The translations under genes were made by a program, and so were the position numbers. The notes under the pieces are model-generated. The model was not told the DNA's origin. It worked only from the letters and a program-made list of their open reading frames with translations, and searched no databases. From contig JBKCVM010000027.1 in the NCBI GenBank assembly GCA_046317855.1, forward strand, positions 1 to 16,498: DNA of 16,498 nt, written 5' to 3'. Below are positions 6,442 to 14,026 of the stretch, in pieces (position 1 is the stretch's first letter; every line of letters begins with the position of its first letter). This stretch comes from CAIOHW01 sp046317855. GTDB taxonomy: Bacteria; Bdellovibrionota; UBA1018.

Positions 6442-7770
6442 ATGGTGACTCAGCGTTCACGTTTTGCAATTGCGGATGCGGCTCGGTTTGATGGGCAGGA
6501 GGTAACGGTTCGGGGCTGGGTCTATCATCTTCGAAGCTCGGGCAAAATTAAGTTCGTGGTCTTGCGTGACGGAAGTGGGCTCATGCAGGGAGTGCTTTTC
6601 AAAGGCGAGTGCTCTGAAGCTGCTTTTGCTGAATTTGAAAAGCTCACCCAGGAGAGCTCGGTTGAAGTGACGGGCGTCCTCAGAAAGGAGCCTCGCTCTC
6701 CCGGAGGTTTTGAGATGGGAGTGAGGGGCTTAAAAATCGTGAGTGTGGCAGAGCCCTATCCCATCAGCCCTAAGGAGCACGGGGTAGAGTTCCTGATGGA
6801 GAATCGCCATCTTTGGCTTCGATCCCAAAAGCAATGGGCCGCAATGCGCGTTCGATCGGAGATCATCCGTGCGGTTGAACAGTTCTTTTACGACCGCGAC
6901 TTTGTTCGTTTTGATGCACCGATTTTGACTCCAAGTGCATGTGAAGGAACGTCTACGCTGTTTGGAACAGATTATTTCGACGAAAAGGCATTTCTTTCGC
7001 AATCTGGCCAACTCTACGGAGAGGCTGGCGCAATGGCCTTTGGAAAAGTCTTTGTTTTTGGTCCGACCTTTCGGGCTGAAAAGTCAAAAACAAGAAAGCA
7101 TTTGACCGAGTTCTGGATGGTTGAGCCTGAGGTGGCCTACGCTGATCTCAATGACAACATGGATCTCGGAGAGCAGTTCATTGAGAGTATTGCTCAGTCA
7201 GTCCTGGCCCGTAGGGCTCCGGAGCTTAAAATACTAGAGCGAGACTTGGCGCAGCTTGAAGCAATTCGTGCTCCTTTTCCTCGCATTTCTTACGACGAGG
7301 CGGTCAAGATCCTTGAAAGACGCGGCGTTGCAATTCCCTGGGGCGAAGACTTTGGAGCTCCTCACGAAACGGCGCTGGGTGAGGAGTTTGGCACGCCCGT
7401 TTGGGTTCATCACATGCCTGCTCAAATTAAGGCATTTTATTTCAAGCAATCCGATACTGTGGGTGGCCCGGGAGTTGAGGGTACCGGAAGATATGCGTTG
7501 GGATGCGATCTGATTGCCCCCTTTGGGTATGGGGAGATCATTGGAGGTGGACAGCGAGAAGAGAAGGTCGCTGTTCTCCAGCGCAGAATTGCTGAGCACG
7601 GCCTGTCCGAGGCTGACTACAAGTGGTACTTGGACCTAAGACGTTTTGGTTCGGTGCCGCATAGTGGTTTTGGTCTTGGGATTGAACGGACAGTGGCCTG
7701 GATTACGGGAGTCGAACACGTTCGTGAGACGATTCCGTTTCCTCGGATGCTCAATACGCTTAGGCCTTGA
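6442..7770 (+). CDS. asnS: Asparaginyl-tRNA synthetase
   Basis: 442 residues, class IIb synthetase. The N-terminal OB fold (about 15-105) contains VTVRGWVYHLRSSGKIKFVVLRDG for anticodon binding. Motif 2 appears as PTFRAEKSKTRKHLTEFWMVEPE, and the C-terminal motif 3 as HSGFGLGIERTVAWITG, followed by HVRETIPFPRML. The wording of motif 2 (EKSKTRKHLTEFWM) and the ending distinguish AsnRS from AspRS. It charges tRNA-Asn with asparagine in the cytoplasm, so this organism can make Asn-tRNA directly rather than only through AspRS plus GatCAB. The gene begins two bases after the pepA stop with little ribosome site of its own, suggesting coupling, and its TGA overlaps the next ATG by one base. Confidence 0.95.
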   Translation: MVTQRSRFAIADAARFDGQEVTVRGWVYHLRSSGKIKFVVLRDGSGLMQGVLFKGECSEAAFAEFEKLTQESSVEVTGVLRKEPRSPGGFEMGVRGLKIVSVAEPYPISPKEHGVEFLMENRHLWLRSQKQWAAMRVRSEIIRAVEQFFYDRDFVRFDAPILTPSACEGTSTLFGTDYFDEKAFLSQSGQLYGEAGAMAFGKVFVFGPTFRAEKSKTRKHLTEFWMVEPEVAYADLNDNMDLGEQFIESIAQSVLARRAPELKILERDLAQLEAIRAPFPRISYDEAVKILERRGVAIPWGEDFGAPHETALGEEFGTPVWVHHMPAQIKAFYFKQSDTVGGPGVEGTGRYALGCDLIAPFGYGEIIGGGQREEKVAVLQRRIAEHGLSEADYKWYLDLRRFGSVPHSGFGLGIERTVAWITGVEHVRETIPFPRMLNTLRP

Positions 7771-8252
7771 TGGCAAGTTTGGATATGGATCACGGACTCC
7801 ATGTGGTGCTGGTTGAGCCTGAGATTCCTCAGAATACGGGCTCTATTGGCAGGCTCTGTCTCGGGACAGGCTGCACTCTTCATTTAGTCGAGCCCCTAGG
7901 CTTTGAGATCACAGATGCTCAGTTAAAGCGTGCTGGACTCGATTACTGGGAGCATCTGAGAGTCGTGCGACATTCTAGCCTGCAAACATTTTTAGAGTCG
8001 TTGCCGCCTGAGGCTCCCCGTGCATTTCTTTCAAAAAAAGCAGGACATACAGTTTTTGGCCACCGGTTTGAGCCGGGTACTTATTTGATTTTTGGAAAAG
8101 AAACGATGGGGCTTCCAGATGACCTTTTGGCCCAGAATCCGCTTCAATCCTTTCGGATTCCGATTCTTGATGCTCGAGTCAGGTCGTTTAATCTTTCTCA
8201 AGCAGTGGCGGTCACTGTTTACGAGGCGCTCAGGCAGCTCGGCCGCGTTTAA
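7770..8252 (+). CDS. trmL: tRNA (cytidine/uridine(34)-2'-O)-methyltransferase, SPOUT family
   Basis: 160 residues, close to the 157 of E. coli TrmL. Typical motifs are LVEPEIPQNTGSIGRLC near the start (14-30), the SAM-knot strand LIFGKETMGLP (106-116), and IPILDARVRSFNLSQAVAV (131-149) with the conserved Asn-Leu-Ser. TrmL methylates the 2'-OH of the wobble base in tRNA-Leu isoacceptors. The ATG (7770-7772) overlaps the asnS TGA in TGATG, with AGG five bases upstream; an ATG at 7785 is a less likely start. The 3' end overlaps the convergent cyclic-nucleotide-binding gene by four bases. Confidence 0.93.
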   Translation: MASLDMDHGLHVVLVEPEIPQNTGSIGRLCLGTGCTLHLVEPLGFEITDAQLKRAGLDYWEHLRVVRHSSLQTFLESLPPEAPRAFLSKKAGHTVFGHRFEPGTYLIFGKETMGLPDDLLAQNPLQSFRIPILDARVRSFNLSQAVAVTVYEALRQLGRV

Positions 8253-8764
8253 CTCGTTTTGCTACCCGGATCTTCTCCCGAAGACGGTGCCCCCGAAGTA
8301 GGGTCATCGAGGGCACTTGCGGCAGCCGCAAGCGCCGTGGCCGCATCTAGATCCTGAGCAGGGGGAGCTGCAATTTCTTCTTCTGCCTCTGTGCCTTGGG
8401 CTTTCTGGAGACGTTTGATCATCTCATCGGCCTTACGGAGTCGTCCCGCAATCGACGAAATCATAGTCTTCAAGTAGGGGGGGATGGATGTAAATAGCTT
8501 TTCGAGGACCTCAAACGGGATCTCCGTCACTTCGACCTCTGTCAAAGCATAAGCCGAGGCGCTCCGGTTCTGTCGGTCAAAGAATGAGAGCTCCCCAAAG
8601 ATTTCGTTTTCGTGCAATCGAGCGATTTCAACGAAAGACGTTCCCTTGAGCTTGCGGATCACCACAGTTCCTTTGTTGATCAAAAAAATACTCTCAGGCT
8701 TGTCACCCTCCGCAAAGAGGGTTTGACCAGGACGGATCGTTCTGGAGGGGATCGAAGTGGACAT
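8249..8764 (-). CDS. Cyclic-nucleotide-binding-domain protein with an Ala/Pro-rich tail
   Basis: 171 residues from ATG 8764. Residues about 5-88 form a CRP-like cyclic-nucleotide-binding fold: RPGQTLFAEGDKPESIFLINKGTV, then the phosphate-binding cassette FGELS-x6-RSA (56-69) with the Glu and Arg that contact ribose and phosphate in CAP. A helical part (about 85-122) follows, and then an acidic Ala/Pro/Ser tail of low complexity. There is no helix-turn-helix, kinase, cyclase or channel domain, so it is not a CRP transcription factor; it may be a regulatory partner for another protein. Which nucleotide binds is unknown. A TTG at 8800 could extend it by 12 residues, but the ATG sits right before the domain. 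It lies 78 bases after the secreted protease on the same strand. Confidence 0.8.
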   Translation of the reverse strand: MSTSIPSRTIRPGQTLFAEGDKPESIFLINKGTVVIRKLKGTSFVEIARLHENEIFGELSFFDRQNRSASAYALTEVEVTEIPFEVLEKLFTSIPPYLKTMISSIAGRLRKADEMIKRLQKAQGTEAEEEIAAPPAQDLDAATALAAAASALDDPTSGAPSSGEDPGSKTS

Positions 8765-8792
8765 CCGTCTCAGACTGCCAAAGGTTCCAGAA

Positions 8793-8818
8793 AGGTGCAA
8801 TTGGCACCTGAAGGTGCA
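8793..8818. promoter_or_regulatory. Triple AGGTGC/GCACCT inverted-repeat array upstream of the cyclic-nucleotide-binding gene
   Basis: AGGTGC occurs at 8793-8798, its inverse GCACCT at 8804-8809, and AGGTGC again at 8812-8817. The first pair encloses AATTG, the second pair only GA. The array lies 29 bases upstream of the ATG at 8764, where an operator would be expected; it could also form competing hairpins in the leader. No matching regulator is identified. Confidence 0.4.
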
Positions 8819-8842
8819 GAAACCCCGGTCCGATCCCTGAGT

Positions 8843-10141
8843 TTACCATCGTGCTGGCCGTTTGGATTGATACCCGCCAAAAGAAAGTCTCACGCTAAGG
8901 CTTGAAGCGTTTGAGAAACGACTCACGGGACGTGTTCCAGTAGAATCGAGCGCAATCAGTCGCATCTGGTAGATTCCCGGCCCCGGAAGATGGCGCATGG
9001 GTACCAGGTAGAGCTGGCCACGCGATCCCGCGCGCGCAAAAGCGGTGGTGACATCCCGTTCGGCCTGTGTCGAATTGGGTTGCCTAAAAGTTTGATTGGG
9101 ACGCGAGACTTCAAAATAGATTCCAGCAGCTTTAGGAATATTCGAAACATCGTAGTCAATCGTGATCATTTGCTGTGGAAACGAAGTTGAGTAATCGGAG
9201 ACTCCGTTAAAGAGAGGCTGAAGGGCGATCCCGTCAGTGGGCTCAGGGGTGGGCTGAGGGGTGGGCTGAGAGATGCTCTGCGGTTTGTACCAGCATTGCG
9301 GGCGTACCCCTCTTTTGAAATTCTTTTCTTCGGAACAGGTACCAACGGTGGCGTCTGTAGTGCTGAGGGGCTCTTCACGGTCGACTTGGCAAATGGATCC
9401 GTTGAAATAGGTGTCGAGCCTGCATTGAGCCTCGGGGTGTTGGTCTTGAGTGGTGGTGACCTTTGACGGATCTGGAGTGCTAAAGTCGATCGGTGAAGAT
9501 CCTCCGAGCGCTCTCATGAGTTCTGCAGTGGAACGTCCCGCCATCGAGGTGCGTTGGCAGAGCGCAATTGCTCCCGCATCGCTGAAGCTCTGTTCACACT
9601 GACGGGTGACTGTTGCTGGAATGTTGAGTGATTTGACGATTTCGACGTTGTCGTCTTTTTCAAGGACGTGACGCAAGCATTTGAGGGTGGCAAAGTAATC
9701 GGACTGTCCCTCATTGGAGGCCCATTCACCCCGATATTTTGGGGCGCCACCCAAGTGGTGACCCACTTCGTGACAGACGACGAGTAAGAATCCGTCACTG
9801 GTGACCGTCTGGTGTCGGGCAAGCCCTCCGTACATTGAGACAATCCACTGATTTCCGTTTCTCGACGCAAAAGCATTGACCGTCCCGTCGTTCCACTTTC
9901 GCTCAAAAACAAGCTGTGCCCCTTGTTGTGCTACAACAGGTGCATAGAAAGCAGCGACTTTGTCGATGATTGCGTTGAAGCTCGCCTCAGTCATGCCATT
10001 TGCATTTTCAAAAGCAGAGATTCGTAAAGAATTGGGCGGCAAAAATCCGTCACCGATGCAATTTCCTAACTGCGCTGCGCCAGAAAGTTGTGGAGTCAGC
10101 GTAATGAGGGATGCGACTGCGATGTTAGGCAAAACTTTCAT
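8843..10141 (-). CDS. Predicted secreted gluzincin-type zinc metalloprotease with C-terminal beta-sandwich domain
   Basis: 432 residues; I do not recognise a named family. Residues 1-22 look like a weak signal peptide (hydrophobic 4-20, possible cut after Ala22 or Ala23). The core holds HEVGHHLGG (His124, Glu125, His128), followed by NEGQSDYFA with Glu144 and Asp148. HExxH plus a downstream ExxxD is the gluzincin pattern of thermolysin and M48 enzymes; the 16-residue spacing between His128 and Glu144 fits. Nine Cys outside the signal (28, 123, 155, 182, 195, 230, 241, 259, 273) suggest disulfides and export. A PTPQPTPEPT linker (about 281-293) joins a C-terminal domain of about 140 residues with a beta-sandwich look. 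It probably acts in the periplasm or outside the cell. The ribosome site is weak, and the gene is separated from the transketolase operon by a terminator. Confidence 0.7.
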   Translation of the reverse strand: MKVLPNIAVASLITLTPQLSGAAQLGNCIGDGFLPPNSLRISAFENANGMTEASFNAIIDKVAAFYAPVVAQQGAQLVFERKWNDGTVNAFASRNGNQWIVSMYGGLARHQTVTSDGFLLVVCHEVGHHLGGAPKYRGEWASNEGQSDYFATLKCLRHVLEKDDNVEIVKSLNIPATVTRQCEQSFSDAGAIALCQRTSMAGRSTAELMRALGGSSPIDFSTPDPSKVTTTQDQHPEAQCRLDTYFNGSICQVDREEPLSTTDATVGTCSEEKNFKRGVRPQCWYKPQSISQPTPQPTPEPTDGIALQPLFNGVSDYSTSFPQQMITIDYDVSNIPKAAGIYFEVSRPNQTFRQPNSTQAERDVTTAFARAGSRGQLYLVPMRHLPGPGIYQMRLIALDSTGTRPVSRFSNASSLSVRLSFGGYQSKRPARW

Positions 10142-10175
10142 GCCCAGCTGATCGGCGTAGGCAAAGAAAGTCCTG

Positions 10176-10207
10176 AAAAAAAACAGTGCTCGGCAAAAGG
10201 TGCCGGC
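10176..10207 (-). terminator. Rho-independent terminator after the transketolase genes
   Basis: On the minus strand GCCGGCA-CCTTT-TGCCG(A)GC forms a stem of seven pairs with one bulged A, and a run of eight T follows after four bases (the A-run at 10176-10183 on the plus strand). It lies 22 bases after the stop of the C-terminal transketolase gene and so ends that operon before the protease gene. Confidence 0.65.
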
Positions 10208-10229
10208 TTTTATCTAATTCTGTGAGCTC

Positions 10230-11174
10230 TCAGGCAAGAGACTCGGCAATTTTTGCCGCAGAAAACCCGTGTTTTTCAAAGAGCTCGACTGGTTCGCCGC
10301 TCTCACCAAACTGGTCTTGGCAGCCATAGCGATTGAGTCGGACAGAGGATCCTGCCTCTGCCAAAACTTCGGCAACGCAGGACCCGAGTCCACCAATGAC
10401 CGAGTGGTCTTCGACTGTGATGATCTTTTTAGGTTTGAGAGAGGACACCAGCTCCAACAGAGTCGCGGCATCAAAAGGCTTGAGAGTGTGGCAGTTCCAG
10501 ATCTGAGTGGTGCGCCCCTGCTTGCTCAAAATCTCTGCGGCGCCCATGGCTTCGGCAACTCCTGCTCCAGAGCCAATTGCCAAAAATTCGACCGAGCCAG
10601 AGCCAAATTGCGCAATTTTCCTCAACTTTCCTGCTCCAAAAGGAGCCGCCTGTGAGGAATAGTCTGGCAAAGCTTGTCTCGTTAGCCTGAGATAGGCCGG
10701 GCCTCTGTACTGCTTGACCAGATGATCCATGATGGCATGGGTCTCTGCGTCATCCATGGGTTGAAACACTCCCATGGTCGGGAGCGCGCGCATGAGGGCA
10801 ACATCTTCGAGGCCCATTTGGCTGTGCCCGTCATCACCAATTCCAAGTCCCGCATGAGTTCCGATGAGGCGTAAATTGGCCCCCGAATATACTGCGCTTA
10901 AGCGCACCGTGTCGTAACGTCCCGTCAAAAAAGCACCAAAGCTGCAAAGAAAAGGCAACTTGCCGCTGAAAGCCATTCCTGAGGCAGCGCCAATCATGTG
11001 AGCCTCTTGGATTCCCATCTCAAAAAAGCGCTCTGGAAATTTCTTGGCAAAAAGATCCGACTTTGTGGATTTAGAAAGATCTGCGTCCAAGACGACAATC
11101 TCAGGATGCTCTGCTCCTAACCGTGCGAGGGCTTCTCCAAACGATTGGCGAGTTGCTTTTGCTGGATTAGCCAC
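10230..11174 (-). CDS. Transketolase, C-terminal subunit (pyrimidine-binding and C-terminal domains)
   Basis: 314 residues from a GTG start. The first part is the transketolase pyrimidine-binding domain, with VVLDADLSKSTKSD, ERFFEMGIQEAHMIGAASGMA (catalytic Glu of the TPP site) and GTHAGLGIGDDGHSQ. The second part is the transketolase C-terminal domain, with HTLKPFDA and ITVEDHSVIGGLG. With the N-terminal subunit it should form one functional enzyme, moving two-carbon units between sugar phosphates in the non-oxidative pentose phosphate pathway. The frame is open up to 11285, but the true start is GTG 11174: a perfect AGGAGG (11181-11186) stands six bases upstream and the protein then begins ANPAKATRQSFGEAL, as in homologues. 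It overlaps the end of the N subunit by eight bases. Confidence 0.93.
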   Translation of the reverse strand: MANPAKATRQSFGEALARLGAEHPEIVVLDADLSKSTKSDLFAKKFPERFFEMGIQEAHMIGAASGMAFSGKLPFLCSFGAFLTGRYDTVRLSAVYSGANLRLIGTHAGLGIGDDGHSQMGLEDVALMRALPTMGVFQPMDDAETHAIMDHLVKQYRGPAYLRLTRQALPDYSSQAAPFGAGKLRKIAQFGSGSVEFLAIGSGAGVAEAMGAAEILSKQGRTTQIWNCHTLKPFDAATLLELVSSLKPKKIITVEDHSVIGGLGSCVAEVLAEAGSSVRLNRYGCQDQFGESGEPVELFEKHGFSAAKIAESLA

Positions 11175-12018
11175 GACGAACCTCCTCGATGGCTCGGTTT
11201 GCGTCCTCGCGCTTAGGTGCGGCACCATGCCACTCAATTTTATTTTCCATGAACGAAACACCCTTGCCCTTGATGGTGTTGGCAATGATGAAAACCGGTT
11301 TTTTGGAACCTTGGGCTTCTAGCTCTCGGGCGCGGCGGTATGCACTGAGCAATTGATCAAAGTCGTGACCGTTGATTTCAATGACTTCCCAATTGAAGGC
11401 ACGCCACTTCTCGGCAATGGGTTTGAGAGAGAGGACTTCGTCGGTTGGGCCATCGATCTGTCCGCCGTTATTATCGAGGATCACGCAAAGGTTGGAGAGC
11501 CCAAACTTGGGGGCGGATAGAGCCGCTTCCCAGATTTGGCCTTCTTGGATTTCTCCATCTCCCACCATGCAAAAGATTCGGGATGGAGAGCCCTGAAGCC
11601 GATGAGCCATCGCCATTCCACAAGCGACAGAGAGCCCCTGTCCAAGAGACCCTGTCGAGGCCTCGACAATCGGAAGTCTTACGCGGTCAGGATGGCCCTG
11701 CAGGCGAGATCCGGTGCGGCGCAGCGTTTTTAGCTCTTCCATTGCGATATAGCCCTTTTTGGCAAGAATTGCGTAGAGGGCAGGGACGGCATGGCCCTTT
11801 GAAAGGACAAAGTGGTCTCTGACCGAGTCGGGATTGCCTGAAGGAACTCCCCGCATCTCTGAAAACCAGAGGGTCGTCATGGCGTCGATCGCCGAGAGGC
11901 TTCCGCCGGGGTGACCCGACTTGGCTTCGGTGATCATTTCAAGGATCAGAATACGGAGTTCATTGGAAAGCTTTTTGAGAGAAAGCTTTTCAAGTTCTGG
12001 CGAGCTGGGATGAGTCAT
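11167..12018 (-). CDS. Transketolase, N-terminal subunit (TPP-binding)
   Basis: 283 residues from ATG 12018, the usual size of the separate N subunit. It contains AKSGHPGGSLSAIDAM (32-47), LSKGHAVPALYA (72-83), STGSLGQGLS (111-120) and the TPP motif GDGEIQEG (143-150), ending in Asn-Asn at 173-174. It binds the pyrophosphate of TPP and pairs with the C subunit encoded immediately downstream. The frame extends to 12099, but that would overlap the divergent exporter gene; ATG 12018 gives the family-like start. Split transketolases are known in archaea and many bacteria. A domain of this type could also serve a dedicated sugar pathway, but nothing next to it points to one. Confidence 0.92.
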   Translation of the reverse strand: MTHPSSPELEKLSLKKLSNELRILILEMITEAKSGHPGGSLSAIDAMTTLWFSEMRGVPSGNPDSVRDHFVLSKGHAVPALYAILAKKGYIAMEELKTLRRTGSRLQGHPDRVRLPIVEASTGSLGQGLSVACGMAMAHRLQGSPSRIFCMVGDGEIQEGQIWEAALSAPKFGLSNLCVILDNNGGQIDGPTDEVLSLKPIAEKWRAFNWEVIEINGHDFDQLLSAYRRARELEAQGSKKPVFIIANTIKGKGVSFMENKIEWHGAAPKREDANRAIEEVRRG

Positions 12019-12077
12019 ACGCCTCAGACCATAAACCAACCTGCAAACCGAGTAAAACTCGGATATGCTCTGAGCCA
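12019..12077. promoter_or_regulatory. Divergent promoter region with palindromic operator candidate
   Basis: The 59-bp gap between the transketolase and exporter genes contains a perfect 15-bp inverted repeat CCGAGT-AAA-ACTCGG (12048-12062). It is followed at once by TATGCT (12064-12069), a possible -10 for the exporter; no matching -35 is found. Its position just before the -10 suits a repressor-binding site. No regulator gene lies next to it. Confidence 0.45.
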
Positions 12078-13463
12078 ATGTCGAATAAATGGTGGGCATT
12101 GGGAGCGGTGGCCTGCGGGACGTTCATGGCCACGCTCGACTCGAGCATCGTTAATATTGCACTCCCAACTCTTGCGCAGGAGTTTTCAAGCGACTTACCC
12201 GGAGTAAAATGGGTAGTCGTCGTCTATCTGATTGCCATTGCTTGTTTGATTTTGCCGGCAGGTAGGCTTTCAGATCAGTTGGGGCGAAGCAAAACCCTTG
12301 TGTTGGGTTTTGCAGTTTTCACCCTTGGCTCGCTTCTGTGCGGAATCGCAACGCGGCTGGGTGCATTGATTGCATTTCGTCTTTTGCAGGGCGCTGGAGC
12401 TGCGCTTTTAATGGCCAATGGACCTGCGGTGATCACTGCAGCCTTTCCAAAGTCTGAAAGAGGCGGTGCACTGGGCACCATGGGCATGGTGGTGAGCGCT
12501 GGGCTATTGAGCGGTCCTGCTCTGGGTGGGCTTTTGATCGGGTCCTTTGGTTGGAAAAGCATTTTCTTAGTGAACATACCGGTTGGGATCGTGGGTCTGG
12601 TGCTTGCTGCACGCTTTGTCCAGCAAGGACTGAGTGAGAGCTCACGATTTGGATTTGATTGGAAGGGCACCATTCTACAGGCCGTCATTCTGCTGATGTT
12701 TCTTGCGGCCTTCGATCCTCCGCAAGTTCGGATTCAGGGACTCTTGCCCTTTTTGACTGAGCTCCGCTGGATAACGGGAGCCCTGGTGGGAGTTCTATTT
12801 TTGGTTTTCCTTCGGGTTGAAGCCCGAGCACAAGCACCTCTGTTCGATATCTCGCTGCTGAGAATTCGAACGTTCTGGATGTCCAATCTAGCTAGTTTTC
12901 TCACGTTCGTGGCCTATTCGACAATTTCGGTCTTGATGCCTTTTTTTCTTCAGCGCGCGCTGAACTTGTCGCCGCAGGATTCGGGTTGGATGATGACTGC
13001 GATCCCATTGACCATTTTTGTTGTGGCTCCCATCAGTGGGAGGCTCTCTGATCGGTTTGGTACCGCAGGACTTTGTGCTTTGGGGGCCTTGATCGGGGGC
13101 CTGACGCTTCTTGTTTTTGGGGGTTTTTTGGGCAGTGGCCTTCATGCTGGAGTAAAGGTTTTTCCAGTCGTTGTGGGACTATGCTTTGTGGGCGTGGCGA
13201 TCGGTCTTTTTCAATCCCCCAACAATAGCGCGATCATGAGTGCTGTGCCTCCTGATCGATTGGGGGTGGCTTCTGCTCTGCTGGCAACGATCCGAAATAT
13301 GGGAATGGTGGTAGGGACGGGGCTGTCTACTGCTCTGTTTGGATGGCGATTACGGGCGGACAGTGATTTTTCGACGGCTATGCAGTTTACTTGTTCTTTG
13401 GCTTCAACGGCTGCATTTGTCGCCGCTTTTGTCTCGTTTATGCGTCGGGAGCGATCTGAATGA
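12078..13463 (+). CDS. MFS drug:proton antiporter, DHA2 (EmrB/QacA-like) family
   Basis: 461 residues with about 14 predicted membrane segments. The first ends in the DHA2 motif LDSSIVNIALP (20-30). Motif A appears as GRLSDQLGRSKTL in the loop between TM2 and TM3, LLQGAGAALLMANGPAVI follows in TM4, and motif C as GLLSGPALGGLL in TM5, a mark of antiporters. A second motif-A-like loop is GRLSDRFGTAG. It should export hydrophobic compounds from the inner membrane using the proton gradient; the substrate is not known. It has no EmrA/HlyD-type adaptor beside it; instead it overlaps the next gene by four bases (ATGA). A 15-bp palindrome lies 15 bases upstream of its ATG. Confidence 0.9.
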   Translation: MSNKWWALGAVACGTFMATLDSSIVNIALPTLAQEFSSDLPGVKWVVVVYLIAIACLILPAGRLSDQLGRSKTLVLGFAVFTLGSLLCGIATRLGALIAFRLLQGAGAALLMANGPAVITAAFPKSERGGALGTMGMVVSAGLLSGPALGGLLIGSFGWKSIFLVNIPVGIVGLVLAARFVQQGLSESSRFGFDWKGTILQAVILLMFLAAFDPPQVRIQGLLPFLTELRWITGALVGVLFLVFLRVEARAQAPLFDISLLRIRTFWMSNLASFLTFVAYSTISVLMPFFLQRALNLSPQDSGWMMTAIPLTIFVVAPISGRLSDRFGTAGLCALGALIGGLTLLVFGGFLGSGLHAGVKVFPVVVGLCFVGVAIGLFQSPNNSAIMSAVPPDRLGVASALLATIRNMGMVVGTGLSTALFGWRLRADSDFSTAMQFTCSLASTAAFVAAFVSFMRRERSE

Positions 13464-14026
13464 GTTGGAGTGATGGCAAGAAAAAGATCTCCCTCGAAAA
13501 GTCGATTGCCATGGCTCGACAGCGGCTCGTGCCACTTTGGCACTCGTTAAAACCGCTACTCTGGATGGATGGGGCTACGTTACGAGTTTTGGAGCCAGAG
13601 TTTACTCAGTTAATTTGGGTGGTCTATGCAATGGATCCGCTCCGCGCGGATCAGCAAGAATTGGCCGCTCGATTTGAAAAATTTAGAGGGCGTTATCGAA
13701 GAGTTGATTTGAGTTTTCTTTTGGTGGTCCCAGTACCGGTGGGCAGCGTTGAGCTCCCAGCTCACGTGAAAGAGTGGATTTCAAAAACGCATTTTCGTGA
13801 GCCACTGGTAGCTGATCCTGAGGGTGGGCTACTCAAGGGTTTGTCATGTCCAGCGTTGCCGTATAGCTTGAGCGTATTTAAGGGTGGAAAATCGGTGATG
13901 CAGTGGAACGGAGAGGAGCCGCTATCTCGGTTTGAGCTGAAGTTTCAAGACTGGCTCAGGAGCGAGGATCCTGGTCTACCTTTGGTAGATCCTGATTTGG
14001 CGGACAGTTGGCCCGTGCGAGCTTAA
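13460..14026 (+). CDS. Unrecognised protein with thioredoxin-like pattern, coupled to the exporter
   Basis: 188 residues; no named family recognised. There is no signal peptide or membrane segment, so it is probably cytoplasmic. The order of parts resembles a thioredoxin-like fold: a strand LIWVVYAM, a helix (about 62-75), a strand LSFLLVVPVPV, then REPLVADPEGGLLKGLSCPALPYSLSVFKGGK. The last stretch recalls the cis-Pro plus beta-hairpin segment of thioredoxin-like proteins. No CxxC is present and only one Cys (in SCPALP) is visible, so ordinary disulfide exchange is not expected. Its ATG overlaps the exporter stop in ATGA, so it is made together with the transporter. Its last 71 bases are antisense to the end of queG. 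Expression is supported by the overlap; function is unknown. Confidence 0.65.
   Translation: MSWSDGKKKISLEKSIAMARQRLVPLWHSLKPLLWMDGATLRVLEPEFTQLIWVVYAMDPLRADQQELAARFEKFRGRYRRVDLSFLLVVPVPVGSVELPAHVKEWISKTHFREPLVADPEGGLLKGLSCPALPYSLSVFKGGKSVMQWNGEEPLSRFELKFQDWLRSEDPGLPLVDPDLADSWPVRA

Noticed and set aside
11175..11285. N-terminal extension of the transketolase C subunit
   Set aside because: It would overlap the N subunit; GTG 11174 has a perfect AGGAGG at the right distance.
12019..12099. N-terminal extension of the transketolase N subunit
   Set aside because: It would run into the divergent exporter gene and does not resemble the family; ATG 12018 fits.
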